From Corynebacterium hindlerae (GTDB lineage Bacteria; Actinomycetota; Actinomycetes; Mycobacteriales; Mycobacteriaceae), in assembly GCF_014117265.1 (NCBI RefSeq), contig NZ_CP059833.1:2139069-2203068 (forward strand): DNA of 64,000 bases. The letters run 5' to 3'. The position numbers and the translations under genes are program-made. Below the pieces are notes generated by a model. The model was not told the origin of the DNA, searched no databases, and saw only the letters and a list, made by a program, of their open reading frames with translations. Every line of letters begins with the position of its first letter. Position 1 is the stretch's first letter. Positions 24,768-33,796 of this stretch are shown piece after piece.

Positions 24768-27347
24768 TTAGGAGACAGCGTCAATGCTGCGCAGCCGCAG
24801 TGCTCGGGCGATGCGGTCGCGTGCTTCCGACACAACGCGTTCCAGCCCAGGAACGAGGTTCGTCGCCAAGAATTCGTCAGCGCGAGCTAGACCCGCCTCG
24901 GAGATATCCCATGCAGGGAACAGTCCGGTGAGGGTGGCACGAGCGACCTCGGAGGAGGCGCCGTCCCAGAAGGCAGCGGCGCGTGCGTAGTACTCGGAGT
25001 TGAACTGCTCCAGATTGGCGGCAGCGCCCGCGAAGGTAAGGCCTTCAAGCTTGTGGCGCGTGTCCAGGTTGGAAAGCGGATGGTCGAGATCGAGCAGCTT
25101 GGCAAAGATGTCTGCCTTGTTGGCTGCCGTATTGATGGCAGCTTCTGCGCGCCATGCGGAGTTTTGTCCGCTGGCAGATGGGTCGGAAGCGCGCATGGCG
25201 GCAATCTCGGTGAGTGGTTCATCCACTTCGCCCGCTGCGATGAGGGCGGTCAGTGCCCACCAGCGCAGGTCAGCGTCAATATCTAGTCCTGCTGGCGCGG
25301 TGCCGGCCAAGATACCACGGAAGTAGTCCAGGGCTGCGTCATTCGGGCGTACCTTTGCCAGGGCCTGTGCGAACGCAAGCTGGAAGTCTGACCCTGGGGC
25401 TGCGGCATGAACTCCGGAAAGAAGCAGCTCAGCCAGCAGGTTGTTGCCGTGCTCAGCAGCCCAGTCCGGGTCAGCATAGGACGTGACGGCGGTGGTGGCT
25501 TGCTGCAAGATACGCTCCAACACGGCGATCTCGGTTTCGGTGGCGGCACCGGCGGCAACCAGCGCTACGAAGTCACGGGCTTTCATTTCTCCGGCGCGGG
25601 TCATCTCCCACGCGGCGGACCAGCAGAGGGTGCGCGGCATCGGGTCGGTGATGCGGGCGATGTTGTCGCGAACGAACTCGAGGGAACCTGCGTCGAGTCC
25701 CATGAGGCAGTAGGTGAGGTCGTCGTCATTGACCAACACGAGGTCAGCGGCCGGCAGGCCGACCAGCTCAGGAACCGAGGTAGAGGCGCCGTCCACATCG
25801 ATTTCTACTCGATGGGTGCGTTGGACTGCGCCGTCGACAAGCGAGTACAGCCCGACGGCGATGCGGTGAGTGCGCAGCTCGCCCGCGCCGGGCTGGGCGC
25901 CGGACTGCTCAACAGCGAAGGAGGTGTATGCGCCGTCGGCAACCTCAAACACCGGCGACAGTTTGTTGATGCCCGTGGTCTTGAGCCACTGATCAGCCCA
26001 GGTGGACAGGTCGCGCCCGGAAGCTTTTTCAAAGGCGCCGAGTAGATCGTCGAAGGTGGCGTTGTCAAACGCGTGGTTGGCGAAGTGCTGGCGGACACCT
26101 GCGAGGAATGCCTCACGGCCTACGTAGGCCTGGAGTTGCTTGAGTACCGAAGAGCCCTTTGCGTAGGTGATGCCGTCGAAGTTGGCTTCGACTGTTTCGA
26201 TGTCGGTGGCGTCCGCGAAGATCGGGTGCGTGGATGGCAGCTGATCCTGCTGGTAGGCCCATGACTTTTCGATGTTCGCGAAGGTGACCCATGCGGTGTC
26301 GAACTCCGTTTCCTCCGCCTGCGAGATGGCCGCGGACCAGGTGGCGAAGGACTCGTTGAGCCACAGATCATCCCACCATTGCATGGTGACCAGGTCGCCG
26401 AACCACATGTGCGCCATCTCATGCAGGACGGTGTCGCAGCGACGTTCGTAGCGGTAGCGGGTGACCTTGGAGGTGAAGACGTACTCGTCGCGGAAAGTGA
26501 CGCAGCCTGCGTTTTCCATGGCTCCCATGTTGAATTCTGGGACGAACAGCTGGTCGTACTTGCCAAAGGGGTAGGCGTAGCCGAAGTTGCGGTGGTACCA
26601 GTCAAAGCCCTGTTTGGTTTGTTCAAACAGTCGCTCGGCATCCAGCGAGGAAGCGATGGAGGCGCGGCAGAAAATACCAAGGGGGATTTCTAGCTCACGG
26701 GGCTGGTCAGCTGGGGTTTCTGGGTGGTGGGTGAGTGTGCCGCGCCAGGTGTCGCGCACCTCATGGTATGGCCCAGCGCAGACCGCGACGAGATATGTCG
26801 ACAGCAAGTAATCGACGGAAGCAGTATGACGCAGGAACTCACCTTCGGTTTCGACAGCGGTTTCAGCGTTGGTGATGAACTTCCAGTCCTTCGGGGTCAG
26901 CCCGGAGATACGGTAGGTGGCTTTCTGATCAGGCTGGTCGAAGCACGCGAACATGCGCTTTGCGTCCGCGGTTTCGAATTGGGTGTAGAGGTAGGGCTGA
27001 TTGTCTGCAGGATCCACGAAACGGTGCAGGCCTTGACCGGTGTGGGAGTAGGGAATGGTGGCGTCAACAACCAGGGTGTACTCGCCTGGAGTAAGGCCCG
27101 TGAGAGCCAGGCCGTTCTCTGGGGAGTAGTCGGCCTCAAGCACAGCGCCGTTGAGGGTGGCAGCGACGCGGTCGGCGCGCAAGTCAATGAAGGTATCGCC
27201 CGGTTGCAGCACCGAGAAGGTGACGGTGGTGCGGGATTCGAAGGTGTCCTCGCTGGTGGTGAGGTCGAGATCGACGTCGTAGTGGGAGACTTTCAGCAGC
27301 TCGGAGCGTCGGTTAGCTTCGTCGCGCGTGAGATTGATAGAAGTCAT
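24768..27347 (-). CDS. pepN: Aminopeptidase N (M1 family)
   Basis: 859 residues. The exopeptidase motif GAMENAG and the zinc motif HEMAH (His309, Glu310, His313) with the downstream NESFA Glu are present. It removes N-terminal residues from peptides in the cytoplasm. The C-terminal ERAP1-like helical domain is complete. Divergent from the DsbA-like gene, the same arrangement as Rv2467/Rv2466c in M. tuberculosis. Confidence 0.96.
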   Translation of the reverse strand: MTSINLTRDEANRRSELLKVSHYDVDLDLTTSEDTFESRTTVTFSVLQPGDTFIDLRADRVAATLNGAVLEADYSPENGLALTGLTPGEYTLVVDATIPYSHTGQGLHRFVDPADNQPYLYTQFETADAKRMFACFDQPDQKATYRISGLTPKDWKFITNAETAVETEGEFLRHTASVDYLLSTYLVAVCAGPYHEVRDTWRGTLTHHPETPADQPRELEIPLGIFCRASIASSLDAERLFEQTKQGFDWYHRNFGYAYPFGKYDQLFVPEFNMGAMENAGCVTFRDEYVFTSKVTRYRYERRCDTVLHEMAHMWFGDLVTMQWWDDLWLNESFATWSAAISQAEETEFDTAWVTFANIEKSWAYQQDQLPSTHPIFADATDIETVEANFDGITYAKGSSVLKQLQAYVGREAFLAGVRQHFANHAFDNATFDDLLGAFEKASGRDLSTWADQWLKTTGINKLSPVFEVADGAYTSFAVEQSGAQPGAGELRTHRIAVGLYSLVDGAVQRTHRVEIDVDGASTSVPELVGLPAADLVLVNDDDLTYCLMGLDAGSLEFVRDNIARITDPMPRTLCWSAAWEMTRAGEMKARDFVALVAAGAATETEIAVLERILQQATTAVTSYADPDWAAEHGNNLLAELLLSGVHAAAPGSDFQLAFAQALAKVRPNDAALDYFRGILAGTAPAGLDIDADLRWWALTALIAAGEVDEPLTEIAAMRASDPSASGQNSAWRAEAAINTAANKADIFAKLLDLDHPLSNLDTRHKLEGLTFAGAAANLEQFNSEYYARAAAFWDGASSEVARATLTGLFPAWDISEAGLARADEFLATNLVPGLERVVSEARDRIARALRLRSIDAVS

Positions 27348-27363
27348 GGTGTCCTTTCTCTAC

Positions 27364-27378
27364 AATTGGGTTCCAATT
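27364..27378. promoter_or_regulatory. Inverted repeat between divergent pepN and DsbA-like genes
   Basis: AATTGG gtt CCAATT sits in the 55-bp gap between the two starts. In M. tuberculosis the corresponding gene is stress induced; which protein would bind here is unknown. Confidence 0.4.
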
Positions 27379-27402
27379 TACCGCGAGCGAAAGGTGTATG
27401 GC

Positions 27403-28020
27403 ATGAATTCTGAAGTGACGTTTTGGTTCGACGTATCCTGCCCGTTTTGCTGGATAACCTCCCGCTGGATCAAGGAGGTCGAGCAGGTGCGCGACGTCAC
27501 GGTGCGTTGGGTGCCAATGTCGCTTTCCGTGCTTAACGACGGCCGGGACTTGGATCCTGAGTACATGAAGATGATGGAAGCTAACTGGGGTCCAGCGCGG
27601 GTGTTTGCAGCGGTTGCCACCCAACATCCAGAGAAGGTGGATGAACTCTACACGACCCTTGGAACGCTGGTGCACAATGACGGTAACGGTGGCCGCAAGG
27701 GGTTCGGCGGTTACGACGAGCTGATCCCGGTTGCGTTGGAAAAAGTCGGTTTGCCTGCGGCATTGGCTGAGGTGGCGAACACCGAGGAATGGGATGATGC
27801 CCTGCGCGAATTCCACCAAGGCGCGATGGATGAGGTGGGCGATGAGGTTGGCACCCCGGTAGTTAAGCTCGGGGACACAGCCTTCTTCGGCCCGGTCCTC
27901 ACCCGCATTCCACGAGGCGAAGAAGCTGGCCGGATTTTTGATGGTGCGTTTGCTCTCGCAGGGCACCCGCATTTCTTCGAACTAAAACGCACCAGGACCG
28001 AAAAACCGCAGTTTGATTAG
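27403..28020 (+). CDS. DsbA-family oxidoreductase (Rv2466c-like, mycothiol-linked)
   Basis: 205 residues from the ATG at 27403; the upstream part of the long frame has no good start. A thioredoxin fold with CPFC (Cys13, Cys16) and the helical insert of DsbA. Rv2466c, with CPWC, reduces mycothiol-mixed disulfides and activates nitro prodrugs; the synteny with pepN and rpiB supports orthology. No signal peptide is visible, so it is cytoplasmic. Its stop overlaps the convergent lipoprotein gene by four bases. Confidence 0.85.
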   Translation: MNSEVTFWFDVSCPFCWITSRWIKEVEQVRDVTVRWVPMSLSVLNDGRDLDPEYMKMMEANWGPARVFAAVATQHPEKVDELYTTLGTLVHNDGNGGRKGFGGYDELIPVALEKVGLPAALAEVANTEEWDDALREFHQGAMDEVGDEVGTPVVKLGDTAFFGPVLTRIPRGEEAGRIFDGAFALAGHPHFFELKRTRTEKPQFD

Positions 28021-28481
28021 CGGGCGTCTATGTCCCGAATTTTCTTAGTATCTAGGCGACAGGTCGCTTGCCCCGAAGAGTCCACTACTTCAGCTACGGT
28101 CTCGCCTTGGTAAGTGACCTTGCAGGATACCTGTGGATCTGGGCCTGGATTGTCCAACGTCACTGTCATCACAGGTGAGATTCCCGAGATCTCGGCTTTT
28201 TCCTGGAACGGTAGTGGCGCAGCATCGATATTAACTAAGGTGCCTGAGGCGCTGTAGGTGATGTGGGCTGTTGGAGCATTCCCCGTGGCCTCGATGGTCA
28301 CGGAATACACGCGATTTATCGATGCACTTGAACTTCCCAGCTCATCGCGTGCTCCCGCGGAGCCGGTAGGGGCGTGACTTGATGGTGCGCTGTCGGCCGG
28401 TGTGGAGGCCGGTTCCGGTGTCGGTGAAGAAGTGCAAGCACTCACGGTCAGCAGCAGTAGTAGTGGGGCAATTTTTTTCAT
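28017..28481 (-). CDS. MmpS-like lipoprotein (1)
   Basis: 154 residues. Lipoprotein signal with VSAC; Ser/Pro/Thr-rich linker; a beta-sandwich-like domain at about 55-150 with two Cys in the pattern SCKVTYQGETVAEV ... ATC, as in MmpS proteins. The start overlaps the stop of the next lipoprotein (ATGA). MmpS proteins assist MmpL lipid exporters, but no MmpL is near. Confidence 0.68.
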   Translation of the reverse strand: MKKIAPLLLLLTVSACTSSPTPEPASTPADSAPSSHAPTGSAGARDELGSSSASINRVYSVTIEATGNAPTAHITYSASGTLVNIDAAPLPFQEKAEISGISPVMTVTLDNPGPDPQVSCKVTYQGETVAEVVDSSGQATCRLDTKKIRDIDAR

Positions 28482-28948
28482 TGTGAATATAGAATCCCAT
28501 CCCAGGCGCAGGTTGCCATTTTTTCCGCGTCGATCTGCTCGGCAATAACAGTACCGTTTCTCAGTGCGCGACAGCTAAAACGAATGTCCTCTTCCATCTT
28601 CTCTGGGTCGATGGGCACTAGCGAAATCGAAGCTGCACTACCTTCGATTTTTGCTTTGATCGTCATTGTGTGGGGGAGTGGCTGTTCCAGGACCATGTTG
28701 TCCCCGAGTTCATCGACGTACTGCAGCATGCCAGTAGGTTCCGTCGACTCGAACTCCAACGTAATCTCTTCCACCAAGCTCTCATCCAGCGGGGTAGCGG
28801 TTCGACGTTGCTCCGCAAAGTCCTTTTCGAGCTGCGTATAAAACTCGGTCATCTCTTTCTTGGTTTTGTCGCGAGCAGCTTGTTCCCCCATCCCGCAGCC
28901 TGATAAGGAAAGTAGGGCTATTGTCGCTAACGCCGTGCTCCGGATCAT
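28478..28948 (-). CDS. MmpS-like lipoprotein (2)
   Basis: 156 residues. Lipobox LSGC; an acidic helical region follows (residues 24-50), then an MmpS-like domain with FSCRALRNGTVIAEQ ... ATCAWD that matches the Cys-x-strand-Cys pattern of its neighbour. Probably paralogous to genes at 28017 and 29727. Translationally coupled to the next gene. Confidence 0.65.
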   Translation of the reverse strand: MIRSTALATIALLSLSGCGMGEQAARDKTKKEMTEFYTQLEKDFAEQRRTATPLDESLVEEITLEFESTEPTGMLQYVDELGDNMVLEQPLPHTMTIKAKIEGSAASISLVPIDPEKMEEDIRFSCRALRNGTVIAEQIDAEKMATCAWDGILYSQ

Positions 28949-29008
28949 GAGGGGTCCTCACTGTGCTGTGATAAGTATTTCGGTAAATACTAGTGTGCGC
29001 AGGCAGCC

Positions 29009-29689
29009 TTAGCCACAGTTTGCGAGGATTCTTGAGATCGCTTCCTTTTCCGGGGCAGTGACCCACAGCTGGTATTTGGCCTTCACCTGAACCTGGCGAG
29101 TGACGTAGTCGCAGCGAAATGCTTTGTTCGCCGGCAGCCAGGTGGCCGCGTCGCCATCGCCTTTTTGTTGATTGGCCGGACCGGAAACAGCCAACAGATT
29201 CAGCGGGTCGTTTGCGAAATTGCGGCGCTGGTCGTCGTTAAGCTGCTGCGCCCCCGTCTGCCACGCATTCGATAGCGACACCACATGGTCTATCTGGACG
29301 TCCGAGGAATGTGGGCCGCGCACAAAGTTGATGTCGGTTCCGGTGTACGGGTCGTGCAGCACCCCGGTGAGCACCACGCAGTTGTGGGTGCGCGGTTTGA
29401 AGGTTTCCTCAACGAGGTCGCGCTGCAGAATGTCATTGCGAGTATCGCACCCGTTGTGTCCCAGCTCCACCGTCACGTCGTCATCCCAATGCCGGAACTT
29501 ATCGCGTGCGTAACCAGTTTTCGGTGCGCGTCCCTTCACGGGCAAGGAATTGAGCAAGTCCAAGCTCGCATTGCTTGCCGACGCCACCGGCTGTGGTGCC
29601 GAAGCTGCCGCATATTCCGTCGGCCCCTCTGTGCTGGTACAGCTGGTGAGGCAAAAAACAGCTATCAGGCTGGCCGCGATACGGCGCAC
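29009..29689 (-). CDS. Lipoprotein HNH nuclease (DUF1524 type)
   Basis: 226 residues, GTG start with AAGGAG site. A lipobox LTSC marks an outer-leaflet lipoprotein. The nuclease core shows the DUF1524 pattern: RDDDV-like WDDDVTVELGHNGCDTRNDILQRDL, VQIDHVVSLSNAW (the catalytic DHVV), and DPLNLLAVSGPANQQKGDGD (NxxxK). A secreted nuclease of this family is common in Corynebacterium and may degrade external DNA for nutrition. It lies inside a run of small lipoproteins. Confidence 0.85.
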   Translation of the reverse strand: MRRIAASLIAVFCLTSCTSTEGPTEYAAASAPQPVASASNASLDLLNSLPVKGRAPKTGYARDKFRHWDDDVTVELGHNGCDTRNDILQRDLVEETFKPRTHNCVVLTGVLHDPYTGTDINFVRGPHSSDVQIDHVVSLSNAWQTGAQQLNDDQRRNFANDPLNLLAVSGPANQQKGDGDAATWLPANKAFRCDYVTRQVQVKAKYQLWVTAPEKEAISRILANCG

Positions 29690-29726
29690 GGTAACAACTC
29701 CTTAGGGAAAATACTCCCGGAGAATT

Positions 29727-30278
29727 TTAGTACGTCACCTTTCCGGCATCGATATCGGCTAGCAGCTCTGCTGGGACAGAACACGAAATCTTGCCGTCCT
29801 CGGCCCACGAATTCTCGAGCACCGGCTTGCCGTTGTACGTCACACTGCACGTCAACGAGGTACTGCGGTCAAGACTTCCCGCCATCAGATTGATGTAGTA
29901 ATCCGTGGTGGTCACATCTGCAGTGAACGGCAGCTGTACTGCCTTGCTGGGGTCCTTATCTAGCATGACCAGTGCATCTGACGAACCATTAAACGTGACC
30001 GTGACGGTGCGTGCCTTTTTGTCATACTTCAGGCCAGAGCTGGTCCAATACTTCGCATAATCAGTACTGCCCAGTACGACATTAGGGGTGAGTTTCGCAA
30101 ACTTAGGGTTTGAGGGCGCCCGATCTCCCTGCTTGGCAGGTGGAGTGCTACTAGTGACGACACTGCTCGTGGCAGGAGGCTGTGCCACAGGCTCAGTGAC
30201 TTTACTGTCATCCGTAGATGTACAACCGGCAATGGCGGCACAGGTGAGCAGCGCACTAGCAATGACAATCGCCCGCAT
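29727..30278 (-). CDS. MmpS-like lipoprotein (3)
   Basis: 183 residues. Lipobox IAGC; Pro/Thr-rich linker to residue 55; a domain ending LTCSVTYNGKPVLENSW ... ISC that matches the two-Cys pattern of its neighbours. First gene of the lipoprotein run and separated from the nuclease by 37 bases. Function unknown. Confidence 0.65.
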   Translation of the reverse strand: MRAIVIASALLTCAAIAGCTSTDDSKVTEPVAQPPATSSVVTSSTPPAKQGDRAPSNPKFAKLTPNVVLGSTDYAKYWTSSGLKYDKKARTVTVTFNGSSDALVMLDKDPSKAVQLPFTADVTTTDYYINLMAGSLDRSTSLTCSVTYNGKPVLENSWAEDGKISCSVPAELLADIDAGKVTY

Positions 30279-30362
30279 GGGGATTCCCTTCAGTTCGCTG
30301 AAATTACCAGCTATTAAAACCTGAAACTGTAGGAGGTGCAGAGCTATTAATAGAAATGTTAT

Positions 30363-31514
30363 CTAGCTGGTAGCGCGCTCCCGCCACGCCGGTGGAACGT
30401 ACACACACGTGGGGTCAGAGGCGCTGATGTCCCTGGTCAACGCATAAGCCGTGGAACGAGAACCACCGCAGACATGGTGGAACTCGCACACCGAGCATTT
30501 GCCATGCCAATGATCTGGGTCGCGGAGCTTCTTGAACACGGGCGAATTGGTGTAAATATCGTGGAAATCCTGCTCCTTTACGTTGCCACAGTGCAGTGGC
30601 AAGAACCCGTTGGGGTAGACGTCGCCAATGTGATCAATGAATGCGAAACCGGAGCCCGAGTTCACCGCCATCGGGGCGCGCGGCGGGCGGGGATGCTCAG
30701 GAACAGCGCCCAACAGCTCAGTAGTCTTTGCAGTGAGTTCCTCATACAGCGGGCCACCTTCAAAGGGAACCCCTTGCTGATTTTGGATCACCACTCGACG
30801 GTACTGCGGTGCTTCGGTCGTCTTGATGGCGATGCGGTTGGAGACATCCGCCAGCCAGTGCAACACATCTTCGCGCTCGTCCGGGCTCAGGGCATCGAGG
30901 TCCGCGCCTCGGCCTGTGGGAACCAGGAAGAACACGTACCACATCTTTGCGCCCATTCCCATAACGGTTTTGAGTAGCGCGGGGGCTTCGTGGATATTCT
31001 TCTTGGTCAGTGTCGAGTTAATCTGCAGTCGGTAGCCTGCTTCATTGATGACCGGTGCCATAGCTACCGTCTTATCGAAGGTTCCAGAGAAACCGCGAAA
31101 TGCGTCGTGCGTTTGTGCCGTCGCACCGTCGAGAGACATAGACATCGCCTTGCCACCCGCCTCCCGCAGCGCATGAATCCGCTCCGGGGTGAGTTTAGGG
31201 GTGACCGAAGGGGACAGGGACATATTCAGCCCGAGGCTTGTGCCGTAGCGAGTCAGCTCCTCCAGGTCATCACGCTCGAATGGGTCGCCGCCGGTGAGGA
31301 CCACCAGCGGTAACGGTTTTTCATAGCTGGCCAGGTTCTCCAGCAGCTTTTTGCCTTCCTCTAGCGTGAGCTGGTTCGGGTTCGGCTCATGCTGGGCATC
31401 CGCGCGGCAGTGCTTGCACACCAAACCACAGGCCCGGGTCACTTCCCAGATGACAATGAAAGGCTTGGTGTTAATGTCATGGCGGACGGTACGAACTACA
31501 GGCGCATGAGACAC
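30363..31514 (-). CDS. Radical SAM / SPASM-domain protein
   Basis: 383 residues. The radical SAM cluster motif CGLVCKHC (Cys29, 33, 36), LTGGDPFERDDLEEL and SMSLDG are present; the C-terminus has a SPASM-like set of cysteines (LHCGN, CSVCEFHHVCGG and DPTC) for further Fe-S clusters. The sequence resembles the TIGR04053 type, related to heme-d1/AhbD enzymes. No substrate peptide is seen nearby and no partner gene is adjacent, so the reaction is open. A cofactor or heme modification is the leading guess. Confidence 0.82.
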   Translation of the reverse strand: MSHAPVVRTVRHDINTKPFIVIWEVTRACGLVCKHCRADAQHEPNPNQLTLEEGKKLLENLASYEKPLPLVVLTGGDPFERDDLEELTRYGTSLGLNMSLSPSVTPKLTPERIHALREAGGKAMSMSLDGATAQTHDAFRGFSGTFDKTVAMAPVINEAGYRLQINSTLTKKNIHEAPALLKTVMGMGAKMWYVFFLVPTGRGADLDALSPDEREDVLHWLADVSNRIAIKTTEAPQYRRVVIQNQQGVPFEGGPLYEELTAKTTELLGAVPEHPRPPRAPMAVNSGSGFAFIDHIGDVYPNGFLPLHCGNVKEQDFHDIYTNSPVFKKLRDPDHWHGKCSVCEFHHVCGGSRSTAYALTRDISASDPTCVYVPPAWRERATS

Positions 31515-31611
31515 GTCAGAAACACTTTCTATCAGCAGGCAGTTAACTCCGACGCTAGCCCCGCCATGAGTGGTTCGTCCAACTTTGTGACAAACAACTA
31601 CAATCGGTCAC

Positions 31612-32085
31612 ATGCGCGTATACCTAGGAGCGGACCACGCAGGGTTCGAAATGAAGAACATTATCGCCGAGCACCTCAAGGGCCTTGGACACGAGGTCAT
31701 TGATTGCGGCGCTCACACCTACGATGCCGACGACGACTACCCGGCGTTCTGCATCGAAGCAGCCTCCCGTACTGTCAACGACCCAGGTTCCCTTGGTATC
31801 GTCCTCGGCGGTTCCGGCAACGGTGAACAGATCGCAGCCAACAAGGTCAAGGGCGCCCGCTGTGCGCTGGCATGGTCCCCAGAGACTGCCCGCCTTGCCC
31901 GCGAGCACAACAACGCACAGCTCATTGGCCTCGGGGGTCGTATGCACTCCAAGGAAGAAGCCCTCGCCATCGTTGAGGCTTTCCTGGACCAGGAGTGGAG
32001 TCAGGCGGAGCGCCACCAGCGCCGTATCGACATCCTCGCGGACTACGAGAAAACCGGCATCGCCCCAGCGCTGCCAGCTGAATAA
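31612..32085 (+). CDS. rpiB: Ribose-5-phosphate isomerase B
   Basis: 157 residues. ADHAGFEMK and VLGGSGNGEQIAANKVKGARCA identify RpiB. The active-site Cys of E. coli is replaced by Ser68 in GSGNGE with a nearby Glu, the actinobacterial type. It interconverts ribose-5-P and ribulose-5-P in the pentose phosphate pathway. A terminator follows. Confidence 0.95.
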   Translation: MRVYLGADHAGFEMKNIIAEHLKGLGHEVIDCGAHTYDADDDYPAFCIEAASRTVNDPGSLGIVLGGSGNGEQIAANKVKGARCALAWSPETARLAREHNNAQLIGLGGRMHSKEEALAIVEAFLDQEWSQAERHQRRIDILADYEKTGIAPALPAE

Positions 32086-32086
32086 G

Positions 32087-32112
32087 AAAAACCCCGGTCC
32101 GCCGGGGTTTTG
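32087..32112. terminator. Bidirectional terminator between rpiB and DUF1542 gene
   Basis: AAACCCCGG tccg CCGGGGTTT flanked by A-run and T-run serves both convergent genes. Confidence 0.87.
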
Positions 32113-32116
32113 TTAG

Positions 32117-32893
32117 TTAAAAGTCGAAGCCTCCGAAATCGCCGAAGTCGCCACCAAAGTCTCCGGGATCGCCGGGGGAGTCGTCGAAAAGCCCGCCACC
32201 GGCGTCGTCCATACCACCGGCCTGTAGGCCGTCCTGGAAGCCATCGCCGTAACCGGCCTCGAACGCCGACGCGTCATAACCGACCCCGGACATGCCTCCG
32301 AACATGGTGGAAAAGAGCAGAACTGACCCCGCTGTCCACATGCCCGTGCGCATTGCCGACGCCCACCACGGTTCCGAATACCACCCAGCCGGAACTGGGC
32401 GCCCAGCCACCATGCCGCCAGGATAGTAGTGCTGCGCATGAGCACTTGCCTGCGGAGACGCAGTGATCTGCTTGCCTTCGAAATCAATCGTGCGCTCTTC
32501 TGTCACCCGGCCCGCCTGGCGCTGCCCCTCGAGCGGCGGCAGCTCTGGACCGGCGGGCATCCCCATGATTTCTCGGGCGGCATTGACATAATGCAGACCT
32601 TCCAGCGCTGACTCGCGGGCAAGTTCTGCCTGCCGAGTGGTCTGAGCTGTGCTGATCTGAGAACTTGCGGCATTGAAACGCTCAGAAGCATCGGCCATTG
32701 CCTGGGTAGAGGCCGCATCAGAGCCCGTCAGGCTAAGTACCTGCGAGCCTAGACGGTCAATCCACCGCCGAGCATCAGCCACAGCATCGTCAAAACGAGC
32801 TGCCTCCTGCTTCGCCCCGCCTTGCGATGACAATTTAGACACCGCGAATACCGCAGCGGCGACAACTCCGAAGATAAGGACTAGAGATAACAC
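32117..32893 (-). CDS. DUF1542-type membrane-anchored protein
   Basis: 258 residues. One N-terminal membrane segment (residues 2-17), then a long helical coiled-coil-like region (about 25-95), a Tyr/Trp-rich part with a second hydrophobic segment (around 185-200), and a Gly/Asp/Phe tail (DFGGDFGDFGGFDF). Known as a Corynebacterium hypothetical with DUF1542-like similarity; function unknown. Confidence 0.68.
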   Translation of the reverse strand: MLSLVLIFGVVAAAVFAVSKLSSQGGAKQEAARFDDAVADARRWIDRLGSQVLSLTGSDAASTQAMADASERFNAASSQISTAQTTRQAELARESALEGLHYVNAAREIMGMPAGPELPPLEGQRQAGRVTEERTIDFEGKQITASPQASAHAQHYYPGGMVAGRPVPAGWYSEPWWASAMRTGMWTAGSVLLFSTMFGGMSGVGYDASAFEAGYGDGFQDGLQAGGMDDAGGGLFDDSPGDPGDFGGDFGDFGGFDF

Positions 32894-32944
32894 GTTGCTC
32901 CTTGTAAACCGTTCACTTACAACAGCAACGAGTGAAGAGTTAAG

Positions 32945-33160
32945 TTAGTTCCCCTTTTGCTTCTGCCGGTCCTGTGTCCACTCCTTAACGTCCTCAGAGC
33001 TCCACAGCGTCAACCCGTGCAGCTTCGCCACTGGCTTCGGTGCGCGACCTCGGCCGGCATAGCTAGTAAAAGTGCCACGTGCGGTGCTAGAAAACTCCGC
33101 GCATTCAGATGCTGTCCAGAGCTCCTGACCAGTATCAGAATCGATAATTTTAGGTTTCAT
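32945..33160 (-). CDS. Small HTH DNA-binding protein (excisionase/AlpA-like)
   Basis: 71 residues from the ATG at 33160. The pattern ELWTASECAEFSSTARGTFTSYAGRGRAPKP and LWSSEDVKEWTQ matches short excisionase-type HTH proteins. It lies beside tRNA-Gly, where integrated elements often start, so it may be a remnant of one. Confidence 0.6.
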   Translation of the reverse strand: MKPKIIDSDTGQELWTASECAEFSSTARGTFTSYAGRGRAPKPVAKLHGLTLWSSEDVKEWTQDRQKQKGN

Positions 33161-33282
33161 GCCACACAATTTTAACGAGGCAAATTATAAATAAGGTTCC
33201 CAAAGTGGCACAGTTCGATAACGGAATGACGATTTTGGAAAGTGGGATCACATGCGCTATAGTTACCCGACGTACCACATTC

Positions 33283-33357
33283 GGGAATGTCGTATAGTGG
33301 CTATTACCCCAGCCTTCCAAGCTGGTGACGCGGGTTCGATTCCCGTCATTCCCTCCA
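33283..33357 (+). tRNA. tRNA-Gly (anticodon TCC), CCA encoded
   Basis: Acceptor GGGAATG pairs with CATTCCC, the anticodon arm CCAGC-CTTCCAA-GCTGG gives TCC, the T arm is GCGGGTTCGATTCCCGT, and CCA is encoded at 33355-33357. Island genes of phage type begin downstream. Confidence 0.93.
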
Positions 33358-33512
33358 ATGCTTATAATGGCCGGTTTACCTGCGCTAATAGGGCCGTCTA
33401 TTCGTCCTATCGGTGGGGTGCGTGACGCTATCGTGGTGCTAAAAATGTGCTAACGCGCCGGGTTGAAAACTCACTTAAATAAGCCGTGGTGCTAATCCGC
33501 CAATCGGCAGGA

Positions 33513-33796
33513 TCATTCCGATTCTGGCTCACCCGTGCGCCACACCTGCGCACTAGGCCGATCGTCAACCTCCGCACCCCGCGCCCCCGCCGTATGCGGC
33601 TGAATAAAAACAGGCTTCCTAAGCTTCCGACCCTTGCCCCAAGCCTGCTGCCTCCAATGCCCCGCACCGCCACAACAGCATCATCTAGCGCATCATCCCG
33701 CGCATCAATCGCGGCCTGAAACCCCTCAGCAAGCTCCACATACCCGGTGTGGGCCTTCTCCACAATGAACGGCAAAACGTGTGGCGTCCAGGGCAT
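33513..33796 (-). pseudogene. Small phage-type gene, probably frameshifted
   Basis: From the ATG at 33796 the frame reads PWTPHVLPFIVEKAHTGYVE and a helical part to about residue 43 and then becomes Gly/Arg-rich (the frame itself continues to 33428). A neighbouring frame from near 33665 reads HWRQQAWGKGRKLRKPV and ends at a stop at 33513, which looks like the proper tail. A one-base change in the G-run near 33665 would join them. The start overlaps the stop of the HTH gene (TAATG). Confidence 0.45.

Noticed and set aside
33283..33512. Second copy of the tRNA-Gly 3' end marking an intact element
   Set aside because: No repeat of the GATTCCCGTCATTCCC segment was seen downstream, so an intact integrated element is not supported.
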